Shown here in pieces: positions 11,261-21,485 of a DNA stretch of 64,000 nucleotides. The number at the start of each line of letters is the position of its first letter. Position 1 is the stretch's first letter. The notes beneath the pieces are model-generated. The model ran no database searches. It saw only the letters and a program-made list of their open reading frames with translations, and was not told the DNA's origin. This DNA comes from Euptelea pleiosperma (Eukaryota; Streptophyta; Magnoliopsida; Ranunculales; Eupteleaceae). A program made the position numbers and the translations under genes. The stretch spans positions 11,013,501-11,077,500 of the forward strand of contig CM068552.1 of NCBI GenBank assembly GCA_035048495.1, written 5' to 3'.

Positions 11261-12400
11261 ACTCCTCAACTGTTACCCTGCACTGCTCAATCTCTTTAAC
11301 CTTCCTAGGCATCCCGCATTTTTTTTTTGCAAGGAAATGCCTGAATTTTGCCCATACATTTTTTTTTTTTTTTTTTGTAAATGATTGAAGTACATGTATA
11401 CAACGAGTTTTTGACTCCAAATCCATAAATTCAGATTAATGTAACATTGATCTTATCTTCCCAATTTGTTTCTTGGTTTATTATTATTTTTTTTGTTTAT
11501 TTATGGTAAAAACCTTGAGTCTAGTCTCTAAGACCACAATATTTATCTTTTGATTTTTTTATTAAAATTTTGAACTTCTAGATGCTTCAGGGAGTCGTTT
11601 GGACCCCTAATATTTGATCAACATTCTACATTTTGATCGTTTCCTTGATGCAGCATCTCAGAACTCGTTTCGGCATTTTCACAAGCATCACTCGATCAAT
11701 CTAAGCTTTCAACATTCAGATTGGATCCATCTTCATGGGCTTCAGCAGCTAGGCCCGTCTTCTTAACCCATATCTTAGTTAAGCAACAGTCAGAACTTCT
11801 TTGAAAAAGGTACTTGTCATTAGGGTAAAAACTGAGAAAGATAGTGGTGCTCATGGAGCAGGATGGACTGATGAGTTTTTTAGCCCACCCAAATTGGGCC
11901 AGGCTCGGCAAATGCAAGCTGTCAGCCGGGTATGATTTAAGCCTCATTTAAATAGAATGGACTATGATCGAGACGACACGTAGGGTACATCTAACTTAAA
12001 CTGAACTCAAGGCAGTCAAGATTCCAATTGTTTGCTCGTTCATTATCATGGAGATCTGCACAACATAAACAACACAGAAACCAGATCAGAAGGAAGAAGC
12101 AGATGACATATCTAATAACACATATTAATAAAATTTTAAGGCCATACAAATGGTTGAGATCCAAATATTAGATGCCTGATTAAGTTATGAAGTATGTGCC
12201 ATTGATCAATCTGTCTAGGAGACAAGGTAGCAGGTCACTCGTGCGCACACATATTGTATTAGATTATTTAGTGTTACACTGGAGGATCATGTGCTTGGGC
12301 CTCTCGTATAACCTTAACAATCAATAGACATCGGTGTGCATTCTTATTTCAGAGAAGAAGTCTGCTTCTGTCTGCGAAATGCAGGTTACAAATGACGGTC
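11261..12400. other. 3' UTR of copy 1 and a stray upstream module
   Basis: 11261-11470 is 3' UTR-like, with 'catcccgcatttt' and 'gcccatacattttt', words repeated after the other copies. About 12005-12300 repeats upstream sequence of the family: AGTCAAGATTCCAATTG at 12015 and the U2 module GGAGACAAGGTAGCA at 12218. No DUF241 gene follows within 1.2 kb in a form matching this module, because copy 2 has its own U2 at 13141. I read it as the promoter region of a lost copy. A minus-strand stretch at 11696-11947 looks weakly coding but is unrecognised. Confidence 0.5.
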
Positions 12401-12404
12401 ATCC

Positions 12405-12500
12405 GGCTTTTGAGTCCACTAACCACATGGATGTTTCCCCCACTCCTTTGTGGATATGCATACCAAAAATCAGCTTGGTTGATAATTTCTAGCCGTTGGA
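12405..12500. repeat. MITE C left-arm fragment
   Basis: 'gagtccactaaccacatgga' followed by 'gcataccaaaaatcagcttg', the left half of the family C core only. Confidence 0.4.
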
Positions 12501-12524
12501 TATTTATTAATTTGGATATGAATG

Positions 12525-13376
12525 CTGGCTAGTACTTGCCATTTACATGGGAATTCTCAAGATAAGATTGATTTGTGCATCATTCATAAAACTACATCCA
12601 ATTAGCCATTGTACTCATGGTGACTGCACTAAGCCCCCGAGTATCGACCCTTTCTCGACCAAAGGACCCAAGCGCAGGTCCTAAGGCTATGGCAGTGACT
12701 GCACTAAGCCCATGGGCGGCACCTACACAAAGTAACGCTAGCCACTAATCCTTACGGGCACCATGCCTCTTCATATATACATGGATTTGGCAAGAGACTT
12801 CAATGCAAGTTAAAGTTTAAAAATTTTTAAATATGGCCGTGAAACCCAGAGGTTCACAGTTTTAAGTCAGCTGCACCTTATACCATGCCTTAAAACTGAA
12901 CTCTAGGCTGTCATGATTCCAATGGTTCCCCATTTCAATGTCACTATGATCTGCACAACATATAAAACAGATACAGCACCAGCACCAGCACCGAAGTAGG
13001 CAGATGCCACGCTTATCGAAAAAAAGAGAGGCTTATGCCATGTCCACGCGCGCCTTGCGATATATATATACCAAAGGCCATCTGTGCACAGCATTTTCTA
13101 ATCATAAGCGATGACGTGTCAACATTTGGTCATCTGTCTAGGAGACAAGGTAGCATCCCATTCGTGTACATGCATATTATATATTTCACCATGTATAATC
13201 GTAACACCAACACATGCCAATAAGAAGATGGAGGTCAACTTGTGTTGGGCCTAACTGTATGTAATATAACTGAATCAATGAAGAGACATGGGCGAAGATA
13301 GAGGGGAGTTCCAACACATGACAACCTAATGAAGTTAAGATCGAGGGTTAGATTCCTCATGTCCCCTTGTAGCTTG
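12525..13376 (+). repeat. Duplicated 5' flank of DUF241 copy 2
   Basis: This flank recurs upstream of copy 3 (15640-16765). Shared stretches include 'taatttggatatgaa', the 'ctttctcgaccaaagga' and 'cacaggtcctaaggctatg'-like block (12650 and 15770), 'cctcttcatatatacatgga', GCTGTCATGATTCCAATGG (12908 and 16305) and CTGCACAACATATAAAACAG. It shows that the cluster grew by duplication of units of roughly 3.2 kb including regulatory sequence. Confidence 0.75.
13141..13160 (+). promoter_or_regulatory. Upstream module U2 of copy 2
   Basis: GGAGACAAGGTAGCATCCCA, followed by TTCGTG, 295 bp before the ATG. The same words precede copy 3 (16544-16563) and, slightly altered, copy 4 (about 19880-19899) and the inverted copy (23945-23962 on the minus strand). 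Confidence 0.5.
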
Positions 13377-13385
13377 TAAATATAA
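13377..13385 (+). promoter_or_regulatory. TATA box of DUF241 copy 2
   Basis: TAAATATAA followed by GGTGCACAAAG, the same block as in copies 3, 4 and 5, about 70 bp before the start codon. Confidence 0.55.
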
Positions 13386-13454
13386 GGTGCACAAAGACCA
13401 CCTTTCTTCAGGACTAAATTGTACATTTGTGTTATTACACCTGCTAAGGGGAAG

Positions 13455-14354
13455 ATGGCTGCCTCTCCTGCAACCTGCAATGTTCCTCACCATACTCGTT
13501 CCAACAGTTTCCCCTCCGGATCTCATCCTTTCACTCTTAAAGTTGAGGAACAGTTGCGCCGATTAAGAGCTTCAGAAGCCACATCATCGTCATCATCATC
13601 GATATGCCACAATTTGGGTTTCCTCCAAGACTTGTATGAATGTGTTGATGATTTGCTTCAGTTGCCGCTTACCCAACAAGCCCTTTCCCTCGAACCACAT
13701 GGAAAATGGGTAGATGGGGTGTTGGATGGATCTCTCAAGTTGTTGGATGCTTGTGGCAATTCTAAGGAAGTTCTTTCACAGATGAAGCAATGTGTGCAAG
13801 ATCTTCAATCGTCCCTTCGTAGAAGAAGAGGTGGAGAATTTGACCAGGCAAATGAAGTTGGTGCGTACATGATCTCTAGAAAGAAGGTGAACAAGGTGAT
13901 CCGCAAGTGCCTTGGAGATATGAAGAGATGGGAGAATACATGTGCCTTCTCTCTCTTAGACAAAGACCATGATCTGGTAGCCATAGTTAGTGTACTACGA
14001 GAAGTGGAAGCAACCACTCTTGCTGTGTTTGAATCGGTCTTGTCCTTCATATCTGGCCCAAAGGCAAGATCAAAGCAAAGCAGCTGGTCATTGGTCTCCA
14101 AATTGATGCACTCCAGGCGCGTCACATGCAATGAGGTGGAAAACGCTGATACTAGCGATGTGGAAATTGTAAATGTTGCCCTGAATGCCCTCATCCGTCA
14201 CAAGCAATACAAAGGTGTGGATTTAAAACATGCGCAGAAGCGGTTGGAGGAATTAGAGATGAGAATCCAAGTTCTTGAGGATGGACTAGAGTGTGTGTTT
14301 AGGCGTTTAATCAAAACTAGAGTTTCACTTCTCAACATCCTCAACCAGTACTAA
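13455..14354 (+). CDS. DUF241 family protein, copy 2
   Basis: Single-exon gene of 299 aa starting at the ATG in GGGGAAGATGGCTGCC. The DUF241 domain fills residues about 20-299: SGSHPFTLKVEEQLRRLRAS, a serine run, LQDLYECVDDLLQLPLTQQA, GVLDGSLKLLDACGNSKEVL, SQMKQCVQDLQSSLRRRRGG, NEVGAYMISRKKVNKVI, SLLDKDHDLVAIVSVLREVE, the SKQSSWSLVSKLMHSRRVTC block, and FRRLIKTRVSLLNILNQY at the end. There are no breaks. Copy 4 is its closest relative in the N-terminal half by eye. Function is unknown; the family is plant-specific. Its upstream region is shared with copy 3, so similar expression is likely but not shown. Confidence 0.88.
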   Translation: MAASPATCNVPHHTRSNSFPSGSHPFTLKVEEQLRRLRASEATSSSSSSICHNLGFLQDLYECVDDLLQLPLTQQALSLEPHGKWVDGVLDGSLKLLDACGNSKEVLSQMKQCVQDLQSSLRRRRGGEFDQANEVGAYMISRKKVNKVIRKCLGDMKRWENTCAFSLLDKDHDLVAIVSVLREVEATTLAVFESVLSFISGPKARSKQSSWSLVSKLMHSRRVTCNEVENADTSDVEIVNVALNALIRHKQYKGVDLKHAQKRLEELEMRIQVLEDGLECVFRRLIKTRVSLLNILNQY

Positions 14355-14759
14355 TCTCAACAATTGTTGAACAGTGCTCAACCTCTCCATCACCCCATCG
14401 GCATCCACATTTTTTTCAAGGAAATGCCTATGGATTTTGCCTATACATTTTTGTAAATGATTCAATTAATATATTGAGCTCAAAATATTATTAATCTCAT
14501 TTTTCCATTTGGTTCTTGATTAACTGGGAAGTGCTTTTCTTGAACAATTTTTTCTCTAATCCATAAAATTCTTAAAATTAATATTGATTTTGGCCTAATT
14601 ATAATGTAGCGAAATGTGAGAAGTCAATCACGAATAACAACAATGGAAGATTACTGTCTCCAAACAAAATCACGAAGACAAAATGAAGTAGAAACCTCAA
14701 TATTAATTCAATTCTTCATAATGCAATTCCTTACCATGGGGAATCAGTCGATCATTTAA

Positions 14760-15564
14760 TTTTTACATTGTAGAAGCGCATGCATAGATCATTTGGACAT
14801 GGTTATTCATGGAGTTTGGGATGTCTTGGGTAGCTCCAAGGTCGAGGGAAGGGATTGGCAGACTGGGGAGGAGGATGTGGGCACACTGACACCCTTAGCA
14901 ATTATATGCGGCATGTAGAGGGAGTGGAATAATAGGGTATTTGAGGGCAAGAGATCAGTTGGAACAAATTATATTGGAGATCAAGGCGTTGGTATATTTT
15001 TGGATTAAGTACACGAAGAGAGGAAAGACGTTTCATTTAGGCCGTGTTTGATTGCACGGAAAATTTTTCCGAGAAAATACATCTGGGATATGCCTTAAAT
15101 GGCTGATTGATTGCAACTGAGAACACATATTTCAATCATGTGAGAAAATAAATGTGTATTTTCTGGTGAAAATGAATTCTCACCTATCTGGATGGGAAAT
15201 GAATTCTGGGCTTAGTAGGAAAAATTATCCAGATTTAAATGTCTTGTTGGGGAAAATTATACAGATTTATACTGGCTATCTAACAATGGACAGTTGTGTT
15301 TTCCTAAGGAAAATACAATTTTTCCACTTGGCAATCAAACACGGCCTTAAGGATTTCGTCTTCAAATGACCCGATTTGGTTAGTAGGGGGAGAGACTGAT
15401 GATGAGAGATTGTAAGAATTGGTGGTTCGTTGGTGTTTATTTCCACTGTTGTTGTCGTCGTATTTTTTGCAATTTGTTATGGCTTTTGGTAAGCTTTCTC
15501 AGCCTCGATCTAAAGGTCTCCATCTAATAAATTTTTATACTTACAAAAAAAAAAAAAAAAAAAG
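14760..15564 (+). mobile_element. LINE 3'-end fragment with poly(A), interrupted by a Harbinger MITE
   Basis: Conceptual translation with breaks gives the end of a plant LINE ORF2 (…REWNNRVFEGK…, then EIKALVYFWIKY). The fragment resumes after the MITE at 15347 and runs into a 3' UTR ending 'aaatttttatacttac' plus an A(20) tract at 15545-15564, so the element is in + orientation and 5'-truncated. It sits between DUF241 copies 2 and 3 and helps explain the longer spacing there. Confidence 0.75.
15040..15346. mobile_element. PIF/Harbinger (Tourist-like) MITE, TSD TTA
   Basis: Ends GGCCGTGTTTGATTGC and GCAATCAAACACGGCC are perfect 16-bp inverted repeats, and the inverted similarity continues (GGAAAATTTTTCC / GGAAAAATTGTATTTTCC). 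The flanking trinucleotide is TTA on both sides (15037-15039 and 15347-15349), the hallmark target of PIF/Harbinger. Length is 307 bp with no coding capacity. Confidence 0.9.
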
Positions 15565-15639
15565 AGTCGACTCCTTTTTCCATATATTTGTTGATGGTAA
15601 TTTTTTCCCGTTTTCTTTCTTTTGGGTAAAGATTGATTA

Positions 15640-16765
15640 ATTTGGATATGAAGGGTGTCAAGTACTTGCCATACGTTTACATGGAAACTCTCGTGATAAG
15701 ATTGATTTTTTGCATCCAATTAACTATTGTAGTCGGGGGTGACTGAACTAAGCCTGCGAATACCCCTTTCTCGACCAAAGGATCCAAGCACAGGTCCTAA
15801 GGCTATGCCAGTGACTAAACTCAGCCCATGGGCCACACCTACACAATGTAATGCTAGCCAGTTTGGGACTATAAGAGCGCATAGAGACACCGTGCGCCAT
15901 CAATCAATCTATATATAGCTTTAAATGGCGTGCTTGGTAAGTAATCCTTATTATGGGCATGACCATGCCTCTTAATATATACATGATTTGGTAAAAGAAT
16001 TCAATGCAAGTTAAAGTTTAATTCATTTTAAATATGGGGGGCGTGAAACCCAGGGGTTCACATGGTAGAGCTATTGGCAACAACTGGCGGCAAAGTTTCT
16101 GTTATGTCCTAACCTCAGCCAGACAGGCAGCCAAAAAGAATGGGAGTACGTACCATACATTATTGTTATTACAGCGTTTTATGGAGTGATGGGAGCTGAT
16201 AATATGAACAAATCCCTTTTTATAAACAAGTAGATGAATATTATGATCGAGATCAGCGTGCTGCACCTAGCTAATTATACCTGACTTAAAACTGAACTCT
16301 AGGCTGTCATGATTCTAATGGTTCCCTATTTCAATGTCTCCAATATCTGCACAACATATAAAACAGATACAGACCACCACCAGCACCGAAGAAGGCAGAT
16401 GCCACGCTCATAAAAAAAAGATGGTCTATGCACGTTTGCTTGCGTGCACCTTGCATTATATACCGAAGCACATGTGTGCAGTGTTTTCTAATAATAATTA
16501 AGCGATGAAATGTAGGTACGTACATACACAAATCATCTTTCTGGGAGACAAGGTAGCATCCCATTCGTGCACATGCGCACATATTATGTTTCACCATTTA
16601 TAATTGTAACACCAACACATGACAACAATAATTAAGATGGAGGTCAACTTGTGTTGGGCTTAATTGTACGTATGTAATATAATTAGGCCCAACATATATA
16701 ATGAAGCACATGAGAACCAAATGAAGTTAGGAGGGTTAGATTCCTCATGTCCCCTTTGTAGCTTG
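15640..16765 (+). repeat. Duplicated 5' flank of DUF241 copy 3
   Basis: Collinear with 12525-13376 (see there) but with extra sequence between about 15900 and 16290. It includes GCTGTCATGATTCTAATGG at 16301 and U2 at 16544-16563. No gene lies within. Confidence 0.75.
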
Positions 16766-16774
16766 TATATATAA
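16766..16774 (+). promoter_or_regulatory. TATA box of DUF241 copy 3
   Basis: TATATATAA followed by GGTGCATAAAGGCC, 81 bp before the ancestral ATG at 16855. Confidence 0.55.
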
Positions 16775-16854
16775 GGTGCATAAAGGCCACCTTTCTTCGA
16801 TCAAGACTGAATTGTACACTTGTATTATATATTACACTTGCTAAGGGGATCAAG

Positions 16855-17753
16855 ATGGCTAACTCTCGGCAACCTGCAAAGTTCCTCACCATACTCGCTC
16901 CATCAGTTTGCCCTCCAGATCTCATCCTTTTACTCTTAAAGTTGAGGAACAGTTGCACCGATTAAGAACTTCAGAAGCGACCTCATCGTTGTCATCATCA
17001 TCGATATGCCACAATTTGGGTTGCCTCCAAAACTTATATGAAAGTGTTGATGATTTGCTTCAGTTGCCAGTTACCCAACAAGCCCTCTCCCTCGAACGAA
17101 ATGAAAAATGGGTAGACGGGGTGTTGGATGGATCTCTCGGGTTGTTGGATGCTTGTGGCACTTCTAGGGATGTTTCGTCGCATATGAAGCAATGTGTGCA
17201 AGATCTTCAATCGTCCCTCCGTAGAAGAAGAGGTGGAGAATTTGATCAGGCAAATGCAGTCGGTGCGTACATGATCTCTAAAAAGAAGGTGAATAAGGTG
17301 ATCAGCAAAGGCCTTGGAGATCTGAAGAGAAGGGAGAATACATGTGTCTTCTCTCTCTTAGACAAAGACCATGACCTGGTAGCCATAATTAGTGTTCTAA
17401 GAGAAGTGGAAGCGACCACTCTTGCCGTGTTCGAATCACTCTTGTCGTTCGTATCTGGGTCAAAGGCAAGATCAAAGCAAAGCAGCTGGTCATTGGTCTC
17501 CAAATTGATGCACACCAGACGCGTCACATGCAATAAGGTGGAAATGGATACTAGCGAAGTGGAGAAGGTAGATGTTGCCCTGAACACCCTCATCGGTCAC
17601 AAGCAATGCAATGGTGTGGATGTAAAACATGTCCAGAAGCTGTTGGAGGAACTAGAGACGAGCATCCAAGTTCTCGAGGATGGATTAGAGCGTGTGTTTA
17701 GGCGGTTAATCAAAACTAGAGTTTCACTTCTCAACATCCTCAACCAGTCGTAG
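16855..17753 (+). pseudogene. DUF241 copy 3, frameshifted just after the start codon
   Basis: The rest of the domain is intact and open from about 16860 to the stop at 17753. It includes HPFTLKVEEQLHRLRTSE, NLYESVDDLLQLPVTQQALS, SHMKQCVQDLQSSLRRRRGG, NAVGAYMISKKKVNKVI, the SKQSSWSLVSKLMHTRRVTC block and FRRLIKTRVSLLNILNQS. But the ATG at 16855 that aligns with the other copies is out of frame. Compared with copy 4, one base is missing in the fifth codon region (ATGGCTAACTCTCGGCAACC against 21 bases in copy 4). The next in-frame ATG lies only about 90 codons downstream of the conserved domain start, so normal translation would lose a third of the protein. Recent decay, since no other break is seen. 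A sequencing error or a non-AUG start cannot be excluded. Confidence 0.75.
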
Positions 17754-18774
17754 ATATCAACAGTTGTTGATCCATGTGCAACCTCTCCATTTCTCATCGG
17801 CATCCCGCATTTTATTATGGAAATGCCAATGGTTTTTGCCTATACATTTTTGTAAATGAATGAAGAATACATTTACATGTCATTAGACTCAAAATCAATA
17901 TATTCAGCTTAAAATATTATTGATCTCATTTATCCATTTGTCTCTTGACTGGCTGGGAGAAGCGGTTTTCTTTAACATTTAACATGTCGAAATTCCTAAT
18001 CAACAGTTTATCTCATTTTCCAACAAGAGACATAGGCGTTTGTGATTTTTGGTGAGGAAATCATCCTCACAAAAATTCAAATCATTCCGATTTAACAAAA
18101 AATCAGCCCATTCTGAAATTTCTAACCCCATCAAATGTGGTTTTCAAGTTCCAGGGTAAAAATAGATTGTCCAAAATTCTTCAACTTCTAAACCAGTCTA
18201 TGATTTTGTTGGGGTGATCTATATGGTGAGGAGATCATCCTCACCAAAAATCAGCCATTGATTCATCTTCTATATGGGTACGCCAAATGGTTGTCAAAGA
18301 CTCAAAAATGGTTGTCCCCCGATCATGACCCTATTTAATTTACTTACCCTAGCTAACATTAATCAAACCTCCGGAATGTGGTTGCGTAAGGATCTCCATG
18401 GGCCAGGCCATTCTACTGAGTTGACACTGCAAGCCTGTAGGTCAGAATCGTCAGATATGGGCCTAACTTTATAGCCCATTATATATAAAGGCTGGACGCA
18501 GAACTAGCCTTACACGTTTTACAATCATACGCACGCCTAGTATGAAATTAGTAACGCAATAGGATCTTGATCCTGGATTGGGGTATTACAATCAGCCTTG
18601 GTTCAAGTCCATTCACGTTGTTTTTATTCATTTTATTTTGGGCCCAGATTATTGGATCATTAGTGGACTCAGCTTGGCCGAAGCCCAGCCCATGTGCACT
18701 CTTTAAGATGTAGGTGACCTACACAAGTACATAGTATATTTGGACAAGGGATCAGTCAATAAACAATATTTTTT
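17754..18774. other. Spacer with a family A MITE fragment (18040-18335)
   Basis: 17754-17960 repeats the 3' flank of copy 2. 18040-18335 carries the family A core ('aatcagcccattctgaaatt', 'gaggagatcatcctcaccaa') and the right end CCCCCGATCATGACCC, with the left arm truncated and an extra copy of 'caaatggttgtc' near the right end. 18336-18774 holds nothing recognisable. Confidence 0.5.
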
Positions 18775-19460
18775 AGGGAATTTTTGACATACCCCCCTAT
18801 GACTTGGTCCACTGTCATTTGACCAGTGTTGACCCGAGTTGACCACCAAATTTTATATTCTTGTCTTCAACTTTGGAACATGGGTTTGGGCTAAAACCTA
18901 AACTCCAAATCGAACGGATGTCGAGGACAACCAGCCAAGAGACTCCAATAGGTTGGTCGCCCATCACCGGCGACCAACCCACTAAAGTCTCATGGTCGGC
19001 CGACCACTACTCCAGCAATAATTTAAAACTCAAGGTTTTGAAAAAAAAATATATATATATACAATTATATTTCTAAAAAATTCATCAACAAAAATGAAAA
19101 ATAAGAATAAAAACAATTTAAATTTTAAGCTTTTGAGACATGGATTTTGGAAAGATGAGTTCTTTCAATTTTTAAAAGAAATTGCATTCCCTCGTGGGTT
19201 TTATCTATTTTTATGGTTTTTTATATCTCGGGTTTACCGACAATGGTTTTTATTTTTATTTTTAATCTCCTCTTTTCATGTTTGATTTGGGGTTTGGGTA
19301 TTGGCCCAAACCCAAACCCTTGTTCTAAGGTTCAAGACAAGGGCACTTTTGTCCATTAATACAGAATTTGGTAGTCAACTCGGGTATGTCAGCTTTTTCA
19401 AATCATGGGGGGTATGTCAAATTTTCAAAATAACATGGGGGGGTATATAAAAAATTCCCT
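18775..19460. mobile_element. TIR element with 7-bp flanking repeat, superfamily unassigned
   Basis: Left end AGGGAATTTTTGACATACCC and right end (inverted) AGGGAATTTTTTATATACCC, 686 bp apart, flanked by ATTTTTT on both sides (18768-18774 and 19461-19467). The flank is low complexity so the duplication is suggestive only. The interior has GTTGACC repeats and no credible gene. Confidence 0.6.
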
Positions 19461-20096
19461 ATTTTTTAATACCTAAGTTCACAATGAAGGACATAAATCA
19501 TGACTAAATTCTGTAAATAGGTTTACAATTTGAATTGAGTTTCAGAAATTTTGATTACTATGAGCAGATAAATTTAAACCTCGATCAAGCTCTCAACCAG
19601 CTGATTCCATCTAATAATTTAAATTTAATGCAATGCTGTCAAGATTCCAATTGTTCCTGTTTCATTATTATTGACATCTGCACAATATAAACAACATATC
19701 TCGAACAGAACGGATGGAACGAGGCAACGCCATATCCTAGCTAGCCTTCCATTAATTAAATTTTACAAATTTTAATTTATTAAGGCCAACAAAAGCGAAA
19801 CAAGTGGTTGTGATTCAATATTTCAAATCTTAGATGCACGATCGATCTATGAATTACGAGCTAATTGTCTAGCTGTCTGGCAGACAAGGTAGCATGCCAC
19901 TCGTGCATGAACATATTGTATTTCATCAAATTATAATCGTTACATCACACATGCCAGTAATAAGATGGAGAACAACTCGTGTTAGTAGCGCTGAAACAAT
20001 ATGAGGAGATGACATCGGCAAAGATAGAGGGAGTTCCACCACATGACAACCAACGAAGTTAGGAGGTTTAGATTCCTCATGTCCTCTTGTAGCTTG
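19461..20096 (+). other. Upstream region of DUF241 copy 4
   Basis: It contains the family's GTCAAGATTCCAATTGTTCC block (19637), CTGCACAATATAAACAAC (19677) and the altered U2 module GGCAGACAAGGTAGCATGCC (about 19879). These are the same blocks, in the same order, as before copies 1-3. No gene. Confidence 0.6.
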
Positions 20097-20105
20097 TATA
20101 TATAA
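20097..20105 (+). promoter_or_regulatory. TATA box of DUF241 copy 4
   Basis: TATATATAA followed by GGTGCACAAAGGCC, 84 bp before the start codon. Confidence 0.55.
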
Positions 20106-20188
20106 GGTGCACAAAGGCCACCTTTCTTCAACACTGAATTCTACATTTGTATTGATTGATTTTTACATCTGCACCTGCTAAGGGGGTG

Positions 20189-21091
20189 ATGGCTGCCTCT
20201 TCTGCAACCTGCAAAGTTCCTCACCATGCTCGCTCCATCAGTTTGCCCACCAGATCTCATCCTTTCACTCTTAAAGTTGAGGAACAATTGCGCCGATTAA
20301 GAGCTTCAGAATCCACATCATCGTCGTCATCATCAATATGCTACAATTTGGGTGGCCTCGAAGAGTTGTATGAATGTGTTGATGATTTGCTTCAGTTGCC
20401 ACTTACCCAACAAGCCCTCTCCCTTGAACGACATGAAAAATGGGTAGACGGGGTGTTGGATGGATCTCTCGGGTTGTTGGATGCTTGTGGCACTTCTAGG
20501 GATGTTTTGTCGCAGATGAAGCAATGTGTGCAAGATCTTCAATCGTCCCTCCGTAGAAGAAGAGGTGGAGAATTTGATCAGGCAAATGAAGTTGGTGCTT
20601 ACATGATCTCTAGAAAGAAGGTGAATAAGGTGATCCGCAAGTGCCTTGGAGATATGAAGAGAAGGGAGAATACACGTGCCTTCTCTCTCTTAGACAAAGA
20701 TCATGACCTGGTAGCCATAGTTAGTGTGCTAAGAGAAGTGGAAGCGACCACTCTTGCCGTGTTCGAATCACTACTCTTGTCCTTCGTATCTGGGTCAAAG
20801 GCAAGATCAAAGCAAAGCAGCTGGTCATTGGTCTCCAAATTGATGCACTCCAGGCGCGTCACATGCAATAAGGTGGAAGGAGCTGATACTAGCGAAGTGG
20901 AGACTGTAGATGTTGCCCTGAATGCCCTCATTAGTCACAAGCAGCAACACAAAGGTGTGGATTTAAAACATGCGCAGAAGCGGTTGGAGGAATTAGAGAT
21001 GAGCATCCAGATTCTTGAGGATGGATTAGAGTGCGTGTTTAGGCGTTTAATCAAAAGCAGAGTTTCACTCCTCAACATCCTCAACCAGTAG
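20189..21091 (+). CDS. DUF241 family protein, copy 4
   Basis: Single-exon gene of 300 aa; the start is the ATG in GGGTGATGGCTGCC, which aligns with copy 2. The full DUF241 domain is present: TRSHPFTLKVEEQLRRLRAS, LEELYECVDDLLQLPLTQQA, CGTSRDVLSQMKQCVQDL, NEVGAYMISRKKVNKVIR, LLDKDHDLVAIVSVLREVE and FRRLIKSRVSLLNILNQ. Relative to its sisters it has one extra leucine (FESLLLSF) and one extra glutamine (SHKQQHKG). There are no breaks. Function is unknown. Of the paralogues it looks nearest copy 2 at the N-terminus and copy 3 in the middle, which could reflect gene conversion. Confidence 0.88.
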   Translation: MAASSATCKVPHHARSISLPTRSHPFTLKVEEQLRRLRASESTSSSSSSICYNLGGLEELYECVDDLLQLPLTQQALSLERHEKWVDGVLDGSLGLLDACGTSRDVLSQMKQCVQDLQSSLRRRRGGEFDQANEVGAYMISRKKVNKVIRKCLGDMKRRENTRAFSLLDKDHDLVAIVSVLREVEATTLAVFESLLLSFVSGSKARSKQSSWSLVSKLMHSRRVTCNKVEGADTSEVETVDVALNALISHKQQHKGVDLKHAQKRLEELEMSIQILEDGLECVFRRLIKSRVSLLNILNQ

Positions 21092-21485
21092 TAATTTCAA
21101 CAATTGTTGAACAGTGCTCGACTACTTCTCCATCTCCCATTGGCATCTACATTTTTATCAAGGAAATGCCTATACATTTTTGTAAATGACTCAAAATTAA
21201 TATATTGAGCTCAAAATATTATTAATCTCATTTTTACATGTGGTTCCTGATTAAATTAATGGTTAAAACCCTCCTATAGCAATGGTTTCATTGGCCGTCG
21301 CTAAAAGTCCATCTCTATAAATCATTTTTCTTGGAGTGATGCAACCAATGGAATCTTGACATCCTAGAGTTGAATAAGGTGCATCTGATCTTGATCATGA
21401 TTTAAATTACCAGCTTATATGTGTGGGTATTAGAGGGATTATTGATCTACTACTTGAAAATTTGTTCATTATCTGCTCCCATAAT

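Noticed and set aside
19094..19285. 63-aa open frame with hydrophobic residues
   Set aside because: AT-rich interior of a TIR element; no start context, homology or conservation.
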